A DNA stretch of 64,000 bases from Batillaria attramentaria (Eukaryota > Mollusca > Gastropoda > Batillariidae): assembly GCA_018292915.2 (NCBI GenBank), contig JACVVK020000005.1, positions 1,585,001-1,649,000 on the forward strand. Reading direction: 5' to 3'. The translations under genes and the position numbers were made by a program. Positions within the stretch are counted from its first letter, which is position 1; every line of letters begins with the position of its first letter. Positions 44,190-55,921 of the stretch are shown here, piece by piece. The notes under the pieces were generated by a model that was not told the origin of the DNA, searched no databases, and saw only the letters and a list, made by a program, of their open reading frames with translations.

Positions 44190-44494
44190 GGGCCCGTATG
44201 TAATAGTCGAGGTTAGGGCTTTTAGCCCTGGGTTAGGGTCTAACCTCGAACTAAACTAGCTTTAGGGTTAAATTTTCTGTTTTTTTTTTTTTGTTGTTGT
44301 TGTTGTTTCAAGTTAAATCAAGACTGAAGCGGGCCCATTCCAGCAAGGTGCCTAAGCCGTTATAGAAAGAAATTTTTCTTCCTTTTTTGCTTCATTTTTT
44401 TTTCATCTGATTTCGCTTTTGGGTTTCTTTTGTCCAAGTCTGGGTTAGGCCCGTAGCCGTGGGTTAAACTAACCTGGACTTTACATACGGGCTC
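44190..44494 (+). mobile_element. MITE family G, copy 2 (complete)
   Basis: Begins GGGCCCGTATGTAATAGTCG then AGGTTAG and ends CTAACCTGGACTTTACATAC then GGGCTC, an inverted terminal repeat. The subterminal TTAGCCCTGGGTTAGGGTCT and the body word GGGCCCATTCCAGCAAGGTG match copies 1 and 3. Confidence 0.82.
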
Positions 44495-45780
44495 TGGACA
44501 GCAGAAAACGTGTATAGTTGACGTCATTTTATGGTTCACGTATCTCAGCTCAGAGCTTATCTTGGTGTTTCTCTCTTTGTCATCTCTGAAGGTGAAAGTC
44601 TTAAATTTGATGCTCATACCAACAACTTGTTTACTTTTTCCGTCAAAAAGGAGAACGAGTTCTTTATAAGCAGTAGAACTTTACGGCATGTTTTAAAACC
44701 AGGCGTTTCTAGGACTACTATATAAAAAAATTATACAGTGTATTTTGTTGCTTCTAAAGTCGTCTTACGCATTGATGTTATGGTCCGTCAATTACCACAT
44801 ATGATTTTCATGTGTGTGGGTGTGTAGGGGGAGGGTAGGGGGGCTAGGGGGGAGGCTGCTGGGGGGCGGGGGTTGAAGTGTATCCGGCTCACCATGTGTA
44901 GCAAACCTGATAACCTACCAAGCCAGTCAAAACGAAATACCACACAACACATTAATTTTCTTTCACTGAACAAGGAACCGCTTTAAGTTTTTCCTTCAAC
45001 CAATGAAAGAAATAGTTTTCAAAAAACGTATTGTGTGTACATGCAGATCCTCCGTTTCCGAGCGTCCCAATGGGATGGGACACTGGATAAAAATGGGTTA
45101 AAGATAGGTCCCATCGTTTTGTAAAGATACGTCTGGGGCGCCAAATAAGACCCTGCCGGAATCCAAATACTAAACCCGGGTAGTCAATCAATATGGACTT
45201 AGAAAACATGCTGCTTTCGGAAATACACTTTCCTCTTTGGGCACCATTACTCTTCAGCGAACCTCATCCTCTATTGGAGCGAGAGAGAGAACCTCCCCTC
45301 TTGTAGAAAATTGTCCATTTTCACAGTCGCTGGCAAATTTAAGCGGCGAATTTGGACCCGTCAACTTCACTGTGACTTGTTACGGTGCCTGAGCGCAAAA
45401 TTTGCATTCGCAAATTGCGTGTTTGGTTCGAGTGGGGGGCAAAATTAGTGCTCTTGGAATACTTTGGGTTCATTTGTTGAGGTTTGCTCCGTATATTTTT
45501 TGTGTTTAGTTTTTGTGTGTTTGGTCGATAGTCGATTTGGGTTTTTCAGGTTTTTGCGTGAAACTGTTGAACTCGCGCGAATTTCACCATCAATCATTTT
45601 AGAAACGGATTACACGTCATTTTCTTTACATTGCGACTGGGACCTTTTGAGAAATGTTCGGAAGTGTTTTTTTCCCCTACTTCCCCTCGTATCCCCATAG
45701 CGCTCTTACGGGGGGGAAAACCTCTCCCTAGCACCTTGCTTCCCCAGTGCTTCATTAGACTGAATTGTTGGACTGATGAA
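44495..45780. other. No gene seen; G-rich at 44823-44875
   Basis: Anonymous sequence with short unremarkable frames. Confidence 0.5.
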
Positions 45781-46211
45781 AGAAAGTGACAAAAAAGCCA
45801 AAAAAGCCCCCCGCAACACAAACAAACAAACAAACAAAAAACAACAACAAAACAACAACAAAACAACAACAAAACAAAACAAAACAAAACAACCCACAAA
45901 AAGAAAAAACTCACCCCCTTCCCTAACAAAAACCAACACCCCCCAACCCCCAAAAACAACAACAAACAAACAAACAAACAAACAAACAAAAGCCAACAAC
46001 AACAAAAACAACAACCCCAAACCCCAAACAAACCAACCCCCAAACAACACAGAAAAACATCCCCCCTCCCCCCCCCCAAAAAAAAAATAAAAAAAATCAA
46101 CTAAACAACAACGAACAAGAAACAACAACAACCAAAAAAAAAAAAAACAAAATAACTGCACAATAACAACAAAACAGACCAAAACGAAACAAACAACAAC
46201 AAAAACAACAG
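45781..46211 (+). repeat. A/C-only low-complexity tract
   Basis: CAAA, CAACAA and CCCC words on the plus strand, with CnAn junctions near 46070. A SINE-A tail fragment (46281-46352) lies just downstream. Confidence 0.94.
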
Positions 46212-46280
46212 AAGAAAAAAAAAATGACCTGTTTCGCAGATTTCTCACTGACGATATGTTTCTGACTGTGTTAGAAATGC

Positions 46281-46352
46281 ATCGTTGCCCCGTCTTTGAT
46301 ACCACCCGTATGTGGTGGAAAAAGACGTTAAACCCCCAAAACACCCACCCTG
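46281..46352 (+). mobile_element. SINE-A 3' fragment
   Basis: GTTGCCCCGTCTTTGATACC to the AAACCCCCAAAACACCCACC tail. Confidence 0.85.
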
Positions 46353-47082
46353 CATTAGAAACGACTGATGGGTTTTGGTAAATGACAATGTGATAGCACT
46401 ATGACTGAAAAAAAAAAATAACCACGTCAGAATATCCAGAAACGAATAAAATTGTCCATTTTCCTGGTCTGCATTTCTGCTCCTGCTTTCAGCGATTTTG
46501 ACAGATAACTTCAAGGGAGCATTGAGGTTAGGGGCCGATTTCCTGAGACGTGAAATATGCGCCATCCATTCCTGTGACGTGAAATATGCGTCATCCATTC
46601 TGTTTGACGTTTATTGCTGACACTCTGCGGGGAAGGGGGCGGGGAGGGGGGGGGGGGGACCCCAAAACAAAACAAAAAACCCCCGACATCTACAGACGAA
46701 TTTCGCCACTTGCTTTTTTATGCCAGTTTTCTCTTTTCCTTTGGAGACTGCATAGTTTTTCATTTTTGTTTCCTACACGCTTCAAAGAACACTCCTTGAG
46801 CGCATTTCTGTGTAGAAGTAAAAAGCATGTGTGCATGAACATGATTTTCGGTTTTGCGTCTCCAGATCGGTCACGTGATCGTTCCCCCCCCCCCCCCCCC
46901 GTGTTACAGATTAATTATTCATGATGTGAGTAATATCCCTCGTACACATGCATCATGTTTGACAGGTTCCCGAAAGGGTTGGGAAAGAGCATGGCTGCAG
47001 ACCTCTATCTTTATCACATGCTTCATCATTCGTTTTATTGTTAAGCCCCCTGACGCTTGGAAGGAGCTTTTGAAGAGGCCAT
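46353..47082. other. No gene seen
   Basis: Anonymous; a 25-bp near repeat (GACGTGAAATATGCGCCATC and GACGTGAAATATGCGTCATC) at 46549 and 46576, and G/C runs at 46637 and 46885. Confidence 0.5.
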
Positions 47083-47113
<31 letters not shown>

Positions 47114-47274
47114 CTTTGTCTCAGTCTGTTTCTATCTCTGTCTCTCCCTCTTTCTGTCTGTCTGTCTGTCTGTGTGTATGTGTCTGTCTGCCTCTCTCTC
47201 CCATCCTCGCTGGGGCTAAGTATTTGTGCTGGCCTTTTTCTAGTTGCCCCGTCTTTGATATCACCCATAAGGAC
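47083..47274 (+). repeat. (CT)n/(CTGT)n microsatellite then SINE-A fragment
   Basis: CT-rich repeats to 47200, followed by a SINE-A middle piece (47207-47270, TATTTGTGCTGGCCTTTTTC, TTTGATATCACCCATAAGG). Confidence 0.85.
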
Positions 47275-47537
47275 CGGATCAATCAGTTTTCAGGGAAGGG
47301 GGGGGGGGGGGGGGGGGTGCTGAATGTTTTTTTTGTTGCCTATTGCCCGGGTCTTGTAAAATGCCAAACACAACAACCGACGTTTTTGAGTTTCTAACTG
47401 TTGTTATATGCGGCACTAAAACACAAGCGTTACAACTCAATTTTAAACAATTATTTACAGTTTGATGCTACTGCTGAGTGGGGAAGGGGGAGGGGTGCTG
47501 CAGTACCAAAGCATCCCCCCTCCTGGATCCGGCCCTG

Positions 47538-47593
47538 TCCATGCACGGTGGAAAAGGACATTAAGGTCCCATTATAGATTACACCCACCCACC

Positions 47594-47639
<46 letters not shown>
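47538..47639 (+). repeat. SINE-A tail scrap and (GT)n
   Basis: GGTGGAAAAGGACATTAAGG at 47548, then CCCACCCACC and a GT array (47595-47639). Confidence 0.75.
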
Positions 47640-47640
<1 letters not shown>

Positions 47641-48721
47641 GCCTTTTTTTTTAATGTCTTTTGTTGTTGTTCCCGATAGTACTTTTCTGTTTTCGTATGA
47701 TCCACATCTTGCATGAGTTCCTAGTCTTATTTTTTTTTTCCTTTTTAAAAATTTTCTATCTTTTTATAATAGTGTAGCAACGGCAAGTTGGAAACTGGTT
47801 TTGTATGCCTGCGAAATCTCTCTCTCTGGCCTTTTCCCGTTTGCTCTGTTCGTTCTTTATCATTTATGATGCCCCAAGGCAAATAAGCTTTTAAATGCAT
47901 TTTTTTCATGAATCAGGTTTAAAGTTCTTTCAGTTCTGCTCAGTTTCTATGTCAGATGTCTGTTTCTTTCTTTTTAACGGGCGTCACAGGGTTGCAGAAA
48001 TACCTTCAATTTAGTTTACAGTACTCCCTCCTGGAACTCAACGGGTTTCTTTGAAATCGTAGTTTTGGAAAATGGCCATCTGTACTCAGTTAAATCAATG
48101 TCGAGTCTATATCTCGACCTTTCAATATCAGTGTTTGGGAGTTGATTTTACAAGACAGATACAGGCAAAAGGTATCACCCGGTGCAATTTATTTACCAAG
48201 CAGCTTGAAGTGAGACGGTGTTTTGACAAGCGAAACCTTCCGCTTTGGGGAAGTTTTGTAAATATTAAAACATAAGCAGATAGCGCCAGTTAGTTCTATC
48301 TCGTGCTGGACACTTCTGTACACTATCCAGGGTATAATCAAAACTGGCCGCTGGCATCCAGTCACACCCAGGGAACCACTCTCAGTCGTATATTTTCATT
48401 GGCACGCGGCTGGAATCCCCGTTTGTTGCTTTCTCCTACTGGGCAAATTGTAGTTGAAGCCGTCCTACAAGTACATCCAGACACACGAAACTGTCCGTAT
48501 AGATCCTCGACCCACATCTACTGTAAATAAAGATGTCTTGGGAGACCGTTTCTGGACCATTGTAGGGATCTTTGGAGGGTGTTGCCGTTACTCCAGTCCA
48601 GTCCTCGTGCAGTGAAGCTGAAATGGTCGCTGTCGGACAGTTTTTGGCAATACCGTGTGATGGGTAAAATGTTGTTAGAGATCGACAGTGTATGTGAAGT
48701 TTAAAATCCGCCCTCTCCCTC
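47640..48721. other. No gene seen
   Basis: Anonymous; short frames at 48072-48275 and 48303-48530 have no recognisable domain or splice context. Confidence 0.5.
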
Positions 48722-48959
48722 CAAATAATAGGCCCAACACAACAACAACAACACACAAAAACAAAACAAAAACAAACAAACAAATCGAAAGAAGAAGAAG
48801 ATAAGAATACAAAACAAAGCAACAACAAAACCCCCCAAACAACAACAAAAAATAACAATCAAACATCAAACAAAAAGCCAAAAACAAACAACAATAACAC
48901 CAAGCCAAAACCAAAAATAAATCAACACAAAGAAAACAAAACAAACCCAAAACAACAAC

Positions 48960-49021
<62 letters not shown>
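48722..49021 (+). repeat. A/C-rich tract then (CA)n, related to 36776-37122
   Basis: Shares TAACAATCAAACATCAAACA, AAAAGCCAAAAACAAACAAC and the terminal AACAACAACAACACACACAC with the earlier tract, so the two come from one dispersed repeat rather than independent slippage. A preceding matching flank (AAGTTTAAAATCCGCCC) occurs at 48698 and, as AAGTTTTAAATCCGCCC, at 36735. Confidence 0.9.
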
Positions 49022-49022
<1 letters not shown>

Positions 49023-49826
49023 CCCACCTCAAGTAAACTGTACTAAAATAAAATAAAATCCGCAAAATGTGGTCAAGATGGCGGCCATATAACTGGTACT
49101 TGCAACAGAAATCCCCAACAAGTTTCGCGTGTTGCACCGCCAACAGACGCTGGCAAGTAACTAAATAACCTGTCATCCTCCGTGCACAACGAGACACCAG
49201 ATTCTAAATATACATTGCCAACGACGCTGGCAATTGTCGCGCCTACCACCTTACAATTCCTTACGACCGGAAGCAAGCGAAGCACCGGTGCTCGGCAGTC
49301 TCGTCTCATCTCATCTCAAGCGAGAGTTAAATATCGCCCAAACTACACTGACGACAGTGACCATCTCAGCTGCTAGTAACAGACTCTGCATGGAGCAGAA
49401 TGTTTCTGGGCCATCAGTACTCTCACCCTCGACCATGTCACAACCGGACAGCCTCAGTCAAAACAGCCTGCTGTGAGAAGTCGATCAGAGCGAACCAAAG
49501 TCATTAAGCACCGCCAGAAGGGTAGGGGGCAGGAGGCGGGAGAAGGGAGGGGGGAGGGGATGTCTGTAATCGCATAAGAAGCCCCAGGCTGATTATGGAT
49601 GACTGGGTTGAGTCGTGTATTATGCGCCAGAAGTTCATCTTCACGTTGTGAAATAGCTCGTTCTATTCCCCGCCCCGATCTGTTGTCACCCCTTCCCTTG
49701 TGGTTCTGCTCTTTTGGTGCTGCGGGCAGTGGCATGGGTACTGTAAATGAAGTGTAGTGAATGAATAGTAAATGAAGGTAAAGTCAGTGGTGTGTAGTCC
49801 TCTAGATACTATTCGGGAAGCAGGTA
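49022..49826. other. No gene seen
   Basis: Anonymous sequence; no frame is convincing. Confidence 0.5.
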
Positions 49827-50326
49827 TCGATGGCCAAGCTGGTAAAGCGTTGGACTTCGGTTGTGTGTTCAAATCCCTGTTACGAGACAAAAAACAAACA
49901 AAACCAACCCTCCCCCCCAAACAACAACAACAACAATAACAACAAACAGACAAAACAAAACCACCACCACCAACAACAACAAAAACCCCAAGAACTCCAC
50001 AAACAAAACAAAATTAACTATAACAACAAAAACAAAACCAAAAAAACAAAACAAAAACAAAACAAACACAGCCCCCCCCCCCCCAAAAAAAAAAAAAAAA
50101 AAAAAAGAAGAAGAAGCAACAACAACAGCAACAACAACAACGCACAACAACAACAAACAAACAAACAAAAATACAAAAAACAAAAACAAAAAAACAAAAA
50201 CAATCAAACAACAATCAAACAAAAACGAAACAACAACAACAACAACAAACCAACAACTACAACAACCCAAAACCAAAAAAACTCAACAAACACAACAAAA
50301 TTAACAACAACAACAACAACAGCAAA
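49827..50326 (+). repeat. tRNA-like fragment followed by a long A/C-only tract
   Basis: GATGGCCAAGCTGGTAAAGC and TGTGTTCAAATCCCTGTTAC resemble A and B boxes of a third tRNA-derived element. From 49888 the DNA is A/C only, with (CAA)n and a CnAn junction at 50071. At 50333-50390 a decayed SINE-A tail follows. Confidence 0.75.
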
Positions 50327-50599
50327 ATCAGGCTCTTTCCTCGTTGCCCTGTCTTTGATATCCCCCTTATATCTTCGAAACGGACATTGTACACGTGAAC
50401 AACCAACCAACCAACTCTGAGCAGGAAGTCCTAATCTCAAAGTTTTCACCAAGAATCGCAGTTTGGACAGGAGAGAGAAGGGAGTTTACAATAGCATCAC
50501 AAGTTTATTCAAGTTTGTAGAAACTGGTAGAGGTTAGCAGGTGCAATTTCCCATTCTGGGACCAGGTTCTGTAGTCGAGTCTTACTCTCATTGTTAAAG

Positions 50600-50682
50600 C
50601 TGGCTGCCCCACGGTACGGTCGACTATATAATTTTTTTTCAAACTTCGGAAAGATTTTTGTTGGGAGCTGAGATCTTTAATG
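50600..50682. mobile_element. F3 foldback, solo right end
   Basis: CGGTCGACTATATAATTTTT, CAAACTTCGGAAAG and TTTTTGTTGGGAGCTGAGAT then CTTTAA match the right end of F3 copies. Confidence 0.75.
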
Positions 50683-50937
50683 GAAGAAAAATATCTAAGT
50701 GCAGGAGGGGTACAATAACTATGGAGGAGGTACAATAATATTAAAGTTAAAGGACCAGGGGGTCCAAGTACTATGGAGGTCTAACTACTCTATGACACCG
50801 GTAGGTGAAACATGGCGGACGTCGTTTATGGACGGCTGAGTTTTCCTCGTGTTCACGGCCATCAAACATCAGTGTATGGTATTCGGAAATCTACTAATCT
50901 GGATAGACTGTTATGAAAGCACAGGCGCAGTCACAAC

Positions 50938-51680
50938 TGAAGGTCTGCAATCTCAACAAAAAGCCGCAATTAATATGTTTTTTTTCAAAAACTGCGACTG
51001 CGCATAATACAGGCAACTCTGTCACAGTTGCAGAGTTGTCGGCGCTTCGGAGACCCTTATAAAACCAGAGCGTGAGTTTGCGGTGACCTTATTGTGATTT
51101 TGACCAGCGAGCGAAATTCATCGCTGCAGCGTCTAGCGGGTGTTGTGTGCTGCTCGAGAAGACTAGTCACTGCGATCTTTCTCGCTCAGTGTCAAAACGC
51201 AAACTGAACTGTGAAACTGTGAAATCAGGCTGCCCGTGGCTTTTATAGGGGTTTTGGAGACGCTGAAAACTCTGTAACTGTGACATGACAGAGTTGACCG
51301 TGTATTTTGCACAGTCGGATAGCGTTTTTGGGGGGAGCCGGGGTGGCCGAACTGGTAGAGCGTTGGACTTCTAATGCTCGGGTCGTGAGTTCGTATCCCG
51401 GCTGGGGCCAAATATGTGTGCTGGCTTTTTCATCGTTGCCCCGTCTTTGATATCACCCGTATGTGGTGGAAAAGGACGTTAACCCCCCCCCCCAAAACCC
51501 CCCCCCAAAAAAAACAAACAAAAACAAAAACAAAACAAACAAACAAAACAACAACAACAAACAAACAAACAAACAAAAAAACCAAACCAAAACAAAACAA
51601 AACAAAACAAAACTCCCACCCCGGATAGTTTTTTTTTTTTACACTGTTTGCGACTTTTCGTTGAAATTGCAGACCTTTAA
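50938..51680. mobile_element. Foldback element F3, copy 3, with nested SINE-A
   Basis: Begins GAAGGTCTGCAATCTCAACA then AAAAGCCGCAA and ends GCGACTTTTCGTTGAAATTG then CAGACCTTTAA. Inner arms AACTCTGTCACAGTTGCAGA and TCTGTAACTGTGACATGACA pair in part. A SINE-A is inserted at 51332-51620. Confidence 0.8.
51332..51620 (+). mobile_element. SINE-A with expanded A/C tail, nested in F3
   Basis: Full head and body, then the tail expands into about 130 bp of A/C (51480-51612). Flanks CGGATAGCGTTTTT and CGGATAGTTTTTTT are a probable target duplication with slight change. It directly shows how a SINE tail can give rise to an A/C tract. Confidence 0.9.
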
Positions 51681-51791
51681 GCGCTTCGGTTCTAGAATTA
51701 TCCCTACAAAAAGCCTAGTAATGGAAACATTAGTATCTTTAATATTGTGCACCGTGTCTGAATGACATCATGCACATCAGTACACTACAGT

Positions 51792-52226
51792 TTTAATAAT
51801 AATAATAATAATAATTGTATAGGCGCTTTACCCAATTTCATGAATGGGCTCAAAGTGCCGCGAACTGAAACCCAACACGCACGCTCACGTGAATCACACG
51901 CATTCTCTCACACACTGGACGTAAACACATTACAGTCACGCGGTGCGAAGGGTCAGCTCAGCTATTTAAATTTCGGAATTTAGAATTGCATTTATTTCTC
52001 AAATTTGGGGGGAGCCGGGGTGGTCGAATGGTAGAGCGTTGGACTTCTAATGCTCGGGTCGTGAGTTCGATCCCGGTTGAGGCCAAATATTTGTGCTGGC
52101 TTTTTCATCGTTGCCCCGTCTTTGATATCACCCTATGTGGTGGAAAAGGACGTTAAACTCCCAAACACCCACCCACCCCTTCTCAAATTTGGTGGGCTGA
52201 ACATTTCCAAAGCCAGGGAGGGAGAG
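51792..52226 (-). mobile_element. SINE-B, split by SINE-A
   Basis: Reverse copy: (AAT)n, AGGCGCTTTACCCAATTTCA, ACACGCACGCTCACGTGAAT, then after the insertion TGGGCTGAACATTTCCAAAG. The head is missing. Confidence 0.85.
52009..52179 (+). mobile_element. SINE-A, full-length, nested in SINE-B, 13-bp target duplication
   Basis: Perfect flanking TTCTCAAATTTGG at 51996-52008 and 52180-52192. The head and tail are complete; it inserted into a SINE-B body. Confidence 0.93.
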
Positions 52227-52511
52227 AGAGAGACAGAGAACTTAAATAGTTTTGCCCAGATCTTTAACAACGACGGCTTGCAGAAGGTTATCACTTTACA
52301 AGTGTCCTAATGGCATCATTTGTTTTCTTCATCGTGAAGCACGCGAGCTTGGAAAAATTAACTTGTGCCTCATTAAACGTCCCGAGCGAACGTAAACCCA
52401 GCAATAAACCGATTTCAATAAAATGCACCGGATTGACAGGATCCCGGTTCTCTCACTGTTTGTCTGTCTGTCTGTCTGTCTGTCTCTCTGCATCCCCATT
52501 AACAGTTTAAG

Positions 52512-52670
52512 TTCTCTCTCTCTCTCTCTCGCTCGCTCGCTCTTGGGGACTTCTAATGCTCGGGTCGTGAGTTCCTATCCCGACTGAGGCCAAATATTTG
52601 TGCTGGCTTTTTCGTCGTTGTCCCGTCTTTGATATCACCCGTATGTGGTGGAAAAGGACGTTAAACTCAC
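52512..52670 (+). mobile_element. SINE-A, 5'-truncated, after (CT)n
   Basis: Begins at GGGGACTTCTAATGCTCGGG and runs to the TTAAACTCACAAACACC tail, which passes into (CCA)n. Confidence 0.85.
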
Positions 52671-52741
52671 AAACACCACCACCACCACCACCTCTCTCTC
52701 ACTCCCCCTCCCCCTACCTCCCGAAAGAAGAAGAAAAAAAA

Positions 52742-52749
<8 letters not shown>

Positions 52750-52786
<37 letters not shown>
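52750..52786 (+). repeat. (GA)n microsatellite
   Basis: GA array preceded by an A-run. Confidence 0.9.
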
Positions 52787-52790
<4 letters not shown>

Positions 52791-52911
52791 AAAGAAAAAA
52801 TCCCAAGCAGAAAATGTTAAATCTATATACGCGTCGTTTGCCTTTCTCTATACGTCATTAGTGACCTCATCGTGGAAGCGGAATTAGGGCAATAACTGAA
52901 GCTGCATGAAA

Positions 52912-52980
52912 CCGGCAGGTGGCGCTCCGCCAACGATACTAAAAGCGCTTTCAACCTGCAGGACACCGCTAGGGGGCAGC
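52912..52980 (+). promoter_or_regulatory. Pair of CTCF-like motifs
   Basis: CCGGCAGGTGGCGCT (52912-52926) and CCGCTAGGGGGCAGC (52966-52980) each match the 15-base consensus CCASYAGRKGGCRSY at 14 positions, in the same orientation, 54 bp apart. CTCF is conserved across bilaterians. Binding is inferred from sequence only. Confidence 0.4.
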
Positions 52981-53261
52981 ACCATCCAATCTTAATGGAC
53001 GCCGTCTTCCTACCATCAAGCACACACAGAGATCTAGGCAGGTCGCTTCCTTATTTTGAATGGTTGGAAAGTTTAATCGAAGTGAGGGTGCGTTGAAAAC
53101 TTGTGGGGTGGAACAGTGCTTGCCAGGGAGTCGTTTTGCCTCCTTGGCCCTTTTTTCTTTTCTTTTCATTTCGTTTTCTTTTCTGAAAGTGCCCGTTCTT
53201 TGGAGCCCATCCTTTCTTTTTTCACGCCAACTTTTCTTTGGCCAGGCTCTCTCCCGTCCTC

Positions 53262-53435
53262 GGGGAGCCGAGACAGCCGAATGGTAGAGCGTTGGACTTT
53301 CAATGCTCGGGTCGTGAGTTCGATTCCCGGCCGGGGCCAGGTATTTGTTTAGCCTTAGTTTCGTTGCCCCGTCTTTGATATCACCCATACGTGGTGAAAG
53401 AGGATGTTAAACTCCCAAACACATACCACCCACAC
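53262..53435 (+). mobile_element. SINE-A, full-length, 11-bp target duplication
   Basis: Flanking CTCCCGTCCTC at 53251-53261 and 53436-53446. The head reads GACAGCCGAATGGTAGAGCG. Confidence 0.92.
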
Positions 53436-53472
53436 CTCCCGTCCTCACACCGCCATCAGACTAATATATAGT

Positions 53473-53473
<1 letters not shown>

Positions 53474-53513
<40 letters not shown>
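53474..53513 (+). repeat. (GT)n microsatellite
   Basis: About 40 bp of GT. From 53514 to 54040 nothing recognisable was seen. Confidence 0.93.
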
Positions 53514-53514
<1 letters not shown>

Positions 53515-54061
53515 TTAGCCTAGACCAGCGCTGTACAAAAACTATTTAAATAAATGTAAAGGAACAGCAATGCCCCCAATGATTTTCTGGCCAAAAATAC
53601 TTGCTTTTACCTAGCACCATATTGCTCCACACTGCCCGTTTGTTAGATTTTTCTGATGCAAAAACGAAGAAAGCTTCTTTAACAATTCCGGGTCTCAGTC
53701 TGAGTGTGTTTATATCAGAACCCTTGCAGGATCACATGCGATTTGCTTCGCTCCAAATTCCAATCCTTTGATCCAAATAAATGTGTCAGGTTTTGCCCGT
53801 GTGAGCCAAACCAGGAAAGCTTTTGATACGCTGTTATGACCGTTTGAGTGTTTTTAGTTCATTAAAAAGGAATTCCGTCAAGTTTAAGATCCTGCATTAA
53901 TTCAGCTGTAAATTTAGGCTGAGGGAATGGCATTTTGGGTGTGGAGCCTGTTAAAAAAAAAAGTTGTTTAAACATGGTGTCAGAACGTTAGAGAGTGCAT
54001 GATATTTTTGGTTCGTGAAATGATAAATCGATGGGTCATACCTGGGGGGGGGGGGGGGGGG

Positions 54062-54213
54062 GATGGGGAGAGAGAGTGAGTGAGTGAGTTTTTAGGGCTT
54101 AAAGCCGCGCAAGCCACAAAGAGGGGAGAGAGAGAGAGATTACCAACGAACAAACCAACTTCATTTTCCAACGGTTGTGACTTAACAAACACTTGCCAGT
54201 TTTCAATCAGCTG

Positions 54214-54271
<58 letters not shown>

Positions 54272-54279
54272 GTGCGCGC

Positions 54280-54310
<31 letters not shown>

Positions 54311-54417
54311 TGTGACAGAGAGAGAGAGAGAGAGAGAGAGAGATTACCAACGAACAAACCAACTTAATTTTCCAACGGTTGTGACTTAACAAGCACTTGC
54401 CAATTTTTAATCAGCTG

Positions 54418-54475
<58 letters not shown>
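54062..54475 (+). repeat. 204-bp tandem duplication with (GT)n(GA)n
   Basis: GATTACCAACGAACAAACCA, CCAACGGTTGTGACTTAACA and TTTAATCAGCTGCTGTGTGT-type words occur at 54138 and 54342, each followed by GT then GA arrays. A diverged relative (TTTTCCAACGGAAGTGATTT, TTTTCAATCAGCCGTTGCT) lies at 62239-62297. Confidence 0.88.
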
Positions 54476-54476
<1 letters not shown>

Positions 54477-55292
54477 GAGGCATGTCAAAAACCTCAAAGG
54501 AATGCCCATCCTATCCCATTACACCGAAAAGAACCTTCTTTCGTCTTCGCGCTAAAAGGTAACGCCGTCACATCTGAGTCCACACTTGTATTTTTTCCCC
54601 CTTTCATCCCAGGATACCACATCATCGTTAACTCCCGTATGGGAGCTTCCCCTCCGATATTGATGTAATGTGGAACTCCTCAGCGAGATCACCTTTCTAG
54701 CAAATTACTACGCGAGGCATCTCATTTAATGCGATATTTATATTTAAAGCCTTCATTAGTCGTGATGAAGTCCTGGGGACCGAAATATCTTAAGATCGGG
54801 TGCTCTCACGTGGTCGATGGTACGTATATTGACTGAAAAGATTTAGCTTCTGTGTCGCGGAGTACGCTATGCGCTGATCGACGAGAAAATGTGTACCTTA
54901 GTCCTTACGTTATTAATTTTGTAGGCTTACTTGACTCGGACATAAAGTCTTCAAGAAATATGCCTGCGATAGAACGAAAGCACGATTATGTACATGACAC
55001 TCCCCCCCCCCCTTCCCTCCCCCCAACACCCTCTCTCCTTCCGTCGATAATTAAATAATCAAAGTAGTCCAAGAGTGATAAAAACAACCTTTTTTTCTGA
55101 TAAAAAGTCTTTAAAGGCTTGATTGGTAACCTCCATTTTTACGTGTGTTGTGTTATGTTGTTAAAACATTTGTCCAATTGTGGTATACGCTTCGTATTTT
55201 TTCCCACTAATACATTGGTTGTTAATGGATTCCCCTTGTTAATAAGAGCTGGTTTCGGCTCAGGAACCAGAACTCTAGCTCTTCGTCTGTCA
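54476..55292. other. No gene seen
   Basis: Anonymous sequence; a C-run at 54994-55006. Confidence 0.5.
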
Positions 55293-55360
55293 TACACACA
55301 CACACACACACACACACACAGAGGCTCTCACACACGCGCACGCACACTCGCGCGCGCCAG
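55293..55360 (+). repeat. (CA)n with CGCA/GCGC
   Basis: Short CA array followed by CGCGCACGCACACTCGCGCG. From 55440 to 55780 nothing recognisable was seen. Confidence 0.85.
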
Positions 55361-55921
55361 CTCTGTCATATATACTCTGCACAGAAGAATCACTCCAGAA
55401 CTCACCTTGCGCATACACACACACTAAAGGTATTCCTTCAGCGGAATGAAAATGACACCCCCCCCCTCCCCTCTCCCCACCACCGTGCCTACACCACTCA
55501 CTGAAGAGCTTGGTTAACGTTTTGCATTCAGAATGCTTTGCGGGATAGAAAAATGGGTTAACTGCCCCCCATAACCGTCACGCAGTTTCCTGGGAGCCAC
55601 TCTGTTATCATCTGTCTGCGCACCTTCCCTGTAAAAATGGCAGATAATGGCCTATACGCTAGTCGAGTGCCACACCGTAGGTATTTTCTCCTGTCAGCCG
55701 CGACGACTCCCTGGCAATATCATACACACATCAACTAGTTTTTTTTAATTATTATTACTACTCTTTTTCAGTATATATACATACACAAATACATACAGGT
55801 GCAGGCACACACAGGATCAAGACATAGTATGACATAAGGCATGCACTTAAACACTGTGAGGCATTGATTGCATGTCGACCATTGTGTGTGCATACCTACA
55901 TAAACACATACGTACATACAC

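Noticed and set aside
49830..50420. 196-codon Asn/Lys/Thr/Gln-rich frame
   Set aside because: Direct translation of an A/C-only tract; not a low-complexity protein gene.
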